Source of the DNA: Bimuria novae-zelandiae CBS 107.79
Lineage: Eukaryota; Ascomycota; Dothideomycetes; Pleosporales; Didymosphaeriaceae
Reading direction: 5' to 3'
DNA length: 64,000 bases
NCBI GenBank assembly: GCA_010015655.1
Contig: ML976748.1
Span: 1 to 64,000 of the forward strand
How positions within the stretch are numbered: position 1 is the first letter of the stretch; each line of letters starts with the position of its first letter. A model generated the notes under the pieces. That model saw only the letters and a program-made list of their open reading frames with translations. It was not told where the DNA came from and ran no database searches. A program made the position numbers and the translations under genes. Below are positions 58,413 through 64,000 of the stretch, piece after piece.

Positions 58413-59603
58413 GTGCGGACGAAACAAAACGCTGTCTAGACCGTCGCAAGATTACAAAAAAAGCCCCCCTCGACGCCTTTTTTGCGCAGATTCGCCAAGG
58501 GTGATGGGAGCGCCGCTACAGATTTGGCCAATGGCCCCATGACGTACGTATCCATTGTGGCCGTCCCACCTGCCAGGTATTTGGAAGGTCGGCCGAGGTT
58601 GTCGTGAGACTATGTTGAGTAGTTGTCCTGTTTGAGCAACATGTGCGATCACGCACGGAGTATATGCTTCATAGGTAAAAATAAAGAGATGTCTATTTCG
58701 GAGTAGGATATTCGGCCGTGCTGAACATATCCTTGCTCGGCGCCGAACGCGATGCTTGTACTAACTCCATCTGTGGTGCCATAACGGGAGATGCAGTATA
58801 CTCGTCTACATACATTAATACTTGGTTATATCAGCTTTTGATCTGGCCCCCGGATTTCGCGGGGGGCGTCATTGTAACCCCGCAGCACCAAGCTGGTTGT
58901 GCGGTCCTCCGAAGACCCATCGTGGAAGCTTCGTCTCCCGAGGTCCGTCACCAATCAAGCGTGTTCTTCACATTTGGATTCACTTACTCCGTTGTTTTCC
59001 TACAACTGAAATAAAATACTAATGAAATGACTACCGATTTGTGAAGCATTCTGGACTTTCTTCTGTTCCGCCCATCTGATCGTACCCCTCAAGCAAGCGA
59101 TCAAAAGTCACCGTCAGGGGCCCAAGTACGAAAGCGATGCCCTCGGGGATCTTTCTCGTTAATTCGATTCTTTGTCTAGCATAATTTCCTGCTGGTCCTC
59201 TCACATAGTTTGTATCAGCTGTGCCTTCTCTTCGGTTCGAGGGGCGATGGCAACCTCGAAGGCCACCAACTAGACCGTAAGGTCTTCTTTAGAGCTGTCA
59301 ATGTCGAGTAATGATTTCAACGTGCCTGTCTTCGAATCGATAGGGTTGTTGAAGTTGAAAGCCCAGAGCAATCGCGTCGTTGCGCGGACAAAATACATGT
59401 ACTGGCAAACGAGATGTCTGGCACTAAATATATTGTTGTTTCTGGCAGAGGGGTCGCTTGCTGTTGCCAGGCACGTTTCTCGGGCTCGGGAGCGTTTTAA
59501 TGCAGACACACCTAGTTCTTAGCAAGATACATCCTAGTTAAACACAAGCTCCGTAGTATGTTAGCAGTAGAGAAGTAGATGGAAGATTTAGAAAGCTGTA
59601 TTG
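58413..59603. other. Intergenic
   Basis: About 1.2 kb. No gene recognised on either strand. Confidence 0.45.
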
Positions 59604-62040
59604 TTATGACCATCCTGCAAAAAATGTTGGCCAATCACTAAAGTCCATTCCATCAATATCGATGTCGGGACCCTGAAAAACCGTCAGGTAACACAATAAT
59701 GAGACATACGTCTGAAACTACTCACATTTAGCATTGCAACTAGATCGTTGTCTTGGGCCGAATGCTCAAGCTCGGCCCGTATCGTAGAGCCAAGTATATT
59801 CCGTTCATCACTGCCGGGCACTGCAGCCCTAGTAATAGCTTGCCTCGCCCACTGAGGAAGACTGTTGACGAACTGCGGTGAAATAGCACTTTCGGTAAGG
59901 TAGTCGAGGTAAGCAAAGTGCCCAGCGGCCATTTTAAGCAAGGCCACATCTTGCAAAACCGAATCCTCCAAAGGTGCCTTGAGGATCGAAATGAACAGGT
60001 TGATCATGTCGAGTATCGGGGAGAAGAATGCGAGCCTACATAGGAGAGATGTATGGTAAACATTAGAAAGGTCTATGGGGAGCTTACATGCCAGATTGGA
60101 GCAGCAGCGTCCATTGGAATGGATCGCACCGTCAGAGGAATGGCCCGAGAGGACTCTATGAGAGCTTTGTCACTGGAATCGATTTGCGCTTTGACACTGT
60201 CGGTCTGGCTGGGTGAAGGTACGTTCGAAGGGCGGCCGAAGACAGAATGGATCACAGCCAGACTGCCGTGGTATTAGAAATGAAGGTATATGAGGTGCTG
60301 CAGCATGAGATCATCCGGTATACCGTCTCTTTCGACCGGAAACTTTGGTGTGAACTCTTGCGGAAGGTTCCCATACCAGTTTCGCAATGCTTCGTCCAAA
60401 CCTTGCACCAATTTTGTCTTTTCGTGGAGGGATCGTTGTCTGGCTTTGACGGTCAACAGACCTTTAGCAATTGCAGATACAATGGAAGTTTGTTGAACCA
60501 TGTGCTTAAAATACTGTGTGATAACCAAGTTGTGTTCAGGTGACCAGCTGGGTATTTCACAGCTGATATCATCAGCGTCAATGACCTAGACTTTCAGCAC
60601 AACCGCGTGAACAAGGATGGGACAGGTGTTTAACATACCGACGGACGGCCTGCACGTAACGTCAGGTGTTTCTCCAAGCAACAAATCGTCCAGAATATCC
60701 ATCATTGTCTTTGCGAGTCCTCGCGTGAGGTCCTTGCAGAGGTTGGTCGAAGATGCAAGCCTTGTGAATGCACGAGACGTGCTGCGCAACTTACGAGCAT
60801 ATATTCTAAACCGGACGACCCGCTGCCTTCGGAAAAGAGTGCCTGGGAAATTCTCAGAAGAGAACGGAGATTGAGGTAAACAGGGACGTGACGTACCATG
60901 ACGAGGAGTGCTTGTATTGCAGTTACCCTGGACGTGCCATGTAGTAAATCCACCTGGACAGACAACGCATTCTCGAAATATCCGCTGGATAAGCTCTGGG
61001 CCTCTTTCCAAGAGTGGGATTTGAAGGATAATATCCGGCATCCACCAGCGAAAACTACGTTCCGTAATGCATGCCACGCAGGATCTTCTTCCAGCAACAC
61101 AATCCTGTAATGCGCTTCAAGCCGCACATCAAACTTGTGCCTATCGATAGTTTGAAATGAAGCTTCGAAGCTCTCATCGAAGTACGCTTTCGCGAAGGCT
61201 TATGCAGTCGATTCAGGTGGTTCTGGACACCGCTCTGAACCAACCCGCTCGCGCAGCTTTAACCTTCGATTAATATCAGACACTAATGCTGCGGCGCAAG
61301 TGTCGAAATCAGAGTCTCCGATGCGGGATTTTATCCACTTAGCACCTGGATCCGCGCATACTGAAAGAAAGGAGTTGGGAATGTGGAGCTCATCACGGCT
61401 GAGGGGGTCCTGGGCGTTCACTGGTTGCGGATATACAGATCCGGGGTACGGCGTTGGTGTTGTAGTACTCAGGCTCTCAGGGGCGGTACAAACTTGTGTA
61501 GAAGCAGTCATGGCAGGAGTGTGAGGGGACACAACATGCCGAACATGACTTGCCGATCCTACGTCTAAAAATGTGTCTATCGGTTGTGAAGGCTGTGCGT
61601 GAGCCTGGGACGTTGGAGGAGCGTGGTCGCCACTATGGCTGCGGTCCACCAGTGGGATATTTCTGGCCTGCTGGCTACCGCGACAAGCATTGGAATCAGA
61701 CTCAGCTGTCGCATTGCAAGGCAAGGTGACGCCATAAGAGGTGCTTTGAATCAAAGATCCCTCTGATGGTCCTCTCCCCTATAGCGTATCATCAGCGTCA
61801 TGGAAACCTTGAATTGCAGATGCACGGTTATCGAGAAGGCCAGCTATTCGTAGTACTTGCTCAGCATGTTGGAGGCGTTCCTGAAGATGGCGAGACTTGG
61901 TTTTTGCAGGGCCACGACGCTTGCGAGATGGACGTGAGTAGTGACATTCGACCCGATGATCCTACCAGTTCTTAATACCCGCCGACCCGGATCATGGACG
62001 ATACGCTTACGACGCAGCCCTTGCAAGATGGCATCCCATC
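59604..62040 (-). pseudogene. Zn2Cys6 fungal-specific transcription factor, decayed
   Basis: Conserved blocks follow in order on the minus strand: degenerate zinc-cluster remains near 61960-62040, ECHYSRPSRKRRGPAKTKSR and the dimerisation helix HLQERLQHAEQVL (61850-61950), the Fungal_trans domain (AYFDESFEASFQTIDRHKF, then SGLEYMLVSCAARLVHSQGL and WIFWTICCLEKHL), SWSPEHN...KARQRSLHEK near 60450, and a C-terminus ending FFAGWS at 59604. Several short introns remain recognisable. In-frame stops lie at 61962-61964 (TAG), 61779-61781 (TAG), 61200-61202 (TAA) and 60702-60704 (TGA); the zinc-cluster cysteines are mostly lost and frameshifted. The TAA could be avoided by a weak intron, the others not obviously. 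It sits divergently 300 bp from the VOC gene, as a pathway regulator would. Confidence 0.8.
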
Positions 62041-62341
62041 GCCTGCATCGGAGGAAGTAACTTTGGGTGCGTTATCGAAAGATGCCAAGATTAACATTTG
62101 ACTTTCTTCTCGCGGCATCGATCACACACCGTAGTAGATTTTGAGGATTTGCTTCCGAGCGCCGGACGGGCGGACAACATCTCGACACGAAAGCAGCAGC
62201 TTACCACACCGGTTAGGAGGTAAATTGAATTACATAGAGAAGTGCGGACTGAGGTTCGGAGGACAGATTACGATTTTTGGCATCGTTCGGGCGGGGTGTG
62301 GGTAAAACTTACGGCATCGGACATTCGGCGACCATAACGCC

Positions 62342-62839
62342 ATGGTATCGTACTATCGCGTCTTCCTCGGTGCAAAAGTCGTACACGAGAACTCGATGTT
62401 AGCATTCTTATCCTACGATGATGAACACCATCGCATCGCCATCGAGGCTCTCCCAAGCGTCAAAGACAAACAACAAAAACACAACCGCGGCCTCGAACAC
62501 ATCGCCTTCACTTTCAACACCCTTTCAGACTTATTGCTGGCATATCGACAACGCAAACAACACAACATCTTGTCACTGTGGTCCGTCAATCATGGCCCGA
62601 CAACGTTGATATACTACGAAGATCCGGACGGTAATCAGCTCGAAACACAAGTGGATAATTTCGCTAATCCGGATGACGCCACGGTGTTCATGGAGTCGAA
62701 GGAATTCATGGAGAATCCGATTGGGGTAGACTTTGACCCTGAAGAGTTTATTGAGCGCTTGCGGCAAGGGGAGGATGAGCGGGTTTTGTGTAAGCGGCTT
62801 GCGATAAGGCCCAGGGGGCTACCGGAACATATGAGGTAG
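62342..62839 (+). CDS. VOC-family (glyoxalase/extradiol dioxygenase-like) protein, N-terminally truncated
   Basis: A 165-residue frame from MVSYYRVFLGAKVVHEN to RPRGLPEHMR. Homologues in fungi, often labelled biphenyl-2,3-diol 1,2-dioxygenase-like, carry the same blocks: DDEHHRIAIEA, GLEHIAFTF, VNHGPTTLIYYEDPDGN, LETQVDNF and ENPIGVDFDPEEFI. They are usually ~20-25 residues longer at the N-terminus, where the first metal-ligand His (HFVLRT-like) sits; here the upstream frame shows only a scrambled echo (LRHRTFGDHNA). The remaining ligand positions (H in GLEH, E in LETQ) are present. Either an upstream exon is missed or the gene has lost its first strand and is dead. Its neighbours on both sides are pseudogenes. 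Confidence 0.65.
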   Translation: MVSYYRVFLGAKVVHENSMLAFLSYDDEHHRIAIEALPSVKDKQQKHNRGLEHIAFTFNTLSDLLLAYRQRKQHNILSLWSVNHGPTTLIYYEDPDGNQLETQVDNFANPDDATVFMESKEFMENPIGVDFDPEEFIERLRQGEDERVLCKRLAIRPRGLPEHMR

Positions 62840-62990
62840 ACAATGAAGTGCACTGTTATGGTAGTGGCATGTCCGCTTACCTAGAGACTGGTCAGAATAC
62901 TGTTACAACGCATCAGAATATTTCGGTGGGATCAGATTTTGAGGCTCATAAGTCGCCTGAGAAATTTATTCTACCATTTTCATTCTAGAG

Positions 62991-63480
62991 TCAATGCTCG
63001 AAGACTATCCTGTTCTTGATCCTTCCTATATCCTCAATCTCGACTTCGACCGCGGCACCATTGAGGCGGCTTCAAAAACGCCGCAACTCCACTGGGTGTT
63101 CCGGTCATGACCACCGTCCCATTATGCAAAGTAACAGTTTTGCTGATAATGCCCGGCGATGGCCGGTATATCATGGATGAGATCATGAGTTCTAGGACAC
63201 TGTCGGACCTCAGCGTTGATCAATTTTTTTTTTATTGACAGGCCTCGTGGGTCCCGCATCGCTCTTGGAGAGGTTATGACCGGTCCAATGGGTGCGAATT
63301 TGTCAAGCGACTTCGCACTTCCGTGTTGGCCGCCGGAAACTTCAGGTTGCTGCCAGTATCGTGAAGACACATCGTTACCTGCGGGGTGACCAAAAATATA
63401 CTGTATTGCACCTTCCGATAGGCCCACATTCTTACAGTCTCTGCCTATCACGAAGCCAAGCTCGGCCTAGAAGTTTCAGC
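62991..63480 (-). pseudogene. Fumarylacetoacetate hydrolase (FAH) family protein, broken
   Basis: Three frames together read as the C-terminal FAH domain: AELGFVIGRDCKNVGLSEG and GHPAGNDVSSRYWQQPE, then GGQHGSAKSLDKFAPIGPV, GEVRQ, TVVMTGTPSGVAAFLKPP and the end AAVEVEIEDIGRIKNRIVF. The metal-binding E/D residues of the family are largely visible. Lesions: TAG at 63467-63469, a frameshift near 63137 in a run of four T (plus strand), and another near 63060. No convincing N-terminal part was found upstream of 63480. FAH enzymes hydrolyse or isomerise ring-cleavage products, which fits a pathway with the neighbouring dioxygenase-like gene. Confidence 0.8.
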
Positions 63481-63924
63481 ATTTTTGCTAGTAGTGGAGC
63501 GTTACAACATATCTCGTAGGCCGGACGATCTGGGAACATGTTGTACGGCTGAAAACAATGTCTCATTGCGAATGGAGTCCTCACAGCACCCATGGTCATA
63601 CAGACACAGGTTCAAGGCTAGAAGCCAGAGCATACGCGCAAATTCTAACAATGAATTCACTATAGTTGAGTTTCCTAAAAGTCACCCGATCGATGTTTGC
63701 TATCCGTGATTAGTCTCAAGCCTAGTAGCGGTCTCTCACGCCGCGCTCAGTTAAAACCACGCGCTCTACCCCACCGGCGCGCGATCCGGATCGCCGCCCC
63801 GTACATACCCTCCATACCCTCTGAGCACGGAGCTATATGTCCCGCCATCCTTTCCCATCCCATCCCTCATCTATCGAATATTCCATTGCGTACAATACCC
63901 GCAACACTGATAGATGAACAGACG
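63481..63924. other. Intergenic or decayed N-terminal part of the FAH gene
   Basis: About 440 bp without a readable coding signal. Confidence 0.35.
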
Positions 63925-64000
63925 TCATAAGCGGGAGAAGAGAGAGTAGCCCGGGTTATTGACGTCGAGGTCGACAGCGATGCGGTTGGAGGGGAGCGAT
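63925..64000 (-). CDS. Possible 3' end of a gene continuing past the window
   Basis: The last 75 bases read on the minus strand as SLPSNRIAVDLDVNNPGYSL and a few more residues, then TGA at 63925. The composition is protein-like, but 25 residues are too few to identify a family, and chance cannot be excluded. Confidence 0.3.
   Translation of the reverse strand, partial: SLPSNRIAVDLDVNNPGYSLFSRL

Overview
The window looks like nuclear DNA of a filamentous ascomycete (Pezizomycotina; Dothideomycetes is a guess from overall style). The evidence is short GT-AG introns (43-123 bp, one of 338 bp), fungal families (Fungal_trans/Zn2Cys6 factor, APSES factor, siderophore transporter, Clg1-type cyclin), and an AT-rich island mutated in the manner of repeat-induced point mutation (RIP). 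Gene models were assembled by hand: introns were placed where GT/AG, phase and protein continuity agree, and total lengths were checked for divisibility by three.

Layout. 0.2-11.3 kb: 2OG-Fe(II) oxygenase, GH47 alpha-mannosidase, GPI-anchored GH20 hexosaminidase, ACMSD-type amidohydrolase, a repetitive coiled-coil protein of unknown function and a GNAT acetyltransferase. 11.9-15.4 kb: DNA polymerase delta catalytic subunit (4 exons), with MCB/SCB-like cell-cycle boxes upstream. 16.7-20.8 kb: a decayed siderophore transporter and an unrecognised gene with one internal stop. 21.5-23.0 kb: mitochondrial ribosomal protein uL15m. 23.0-29.9 kb: no gene seen. 29.9-31.8 kb: Pho85-type cyclin. 31.8-37.2 kb: sparse, with a frameshifted MYND-finger gene and a small zinc-ribbon gene. 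38.0-47.4 kb: nested transposon island: a Ty1/copia element with 208/209-bp LTRs and a perfect 5-bp target duplication, a ~1.8-kb Tc1/mariner (Fot1/pogo-like) relic with 48-bp inverted ends and TA duplication, older AT-rich debris, and a 43-bp inverted repeat bracketing the whole block.

47.6-58.4 kb is dense and intact: peroxisomal acyl-CoA synthetase-like enzyme (C-terminal AKL), complex I subunit NDUFB7 (three small exons, minus strand), Mbp1-type APSES factor, DMT-family transporter, PP2A activator (PTPA) and a glutathione peroxidase with a possible mitochondrial isoform. 59.6-63.5 kb holds a decayed Zn2Cys6 regulator, a VOC-family dioxygenase-like gene lacking its N-terminus and a broken fumarylacetoacetate-hydrolase-family gene; together they resemble the remains of a small aromatic-catabolism cluster.

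Connections: the Mbp1-like factor is expected to bind ACGCGT; such a site lies 5' of the polymerase delta gene and another 5' of the Mbp1 gene itself. I did not find a clearly new biological system. The most unusual items are the nested island with its outer inverted repeat, the belt of genes broken by isolated nonsense and frameshift mutations, and the repetitive coiled-coil protein.
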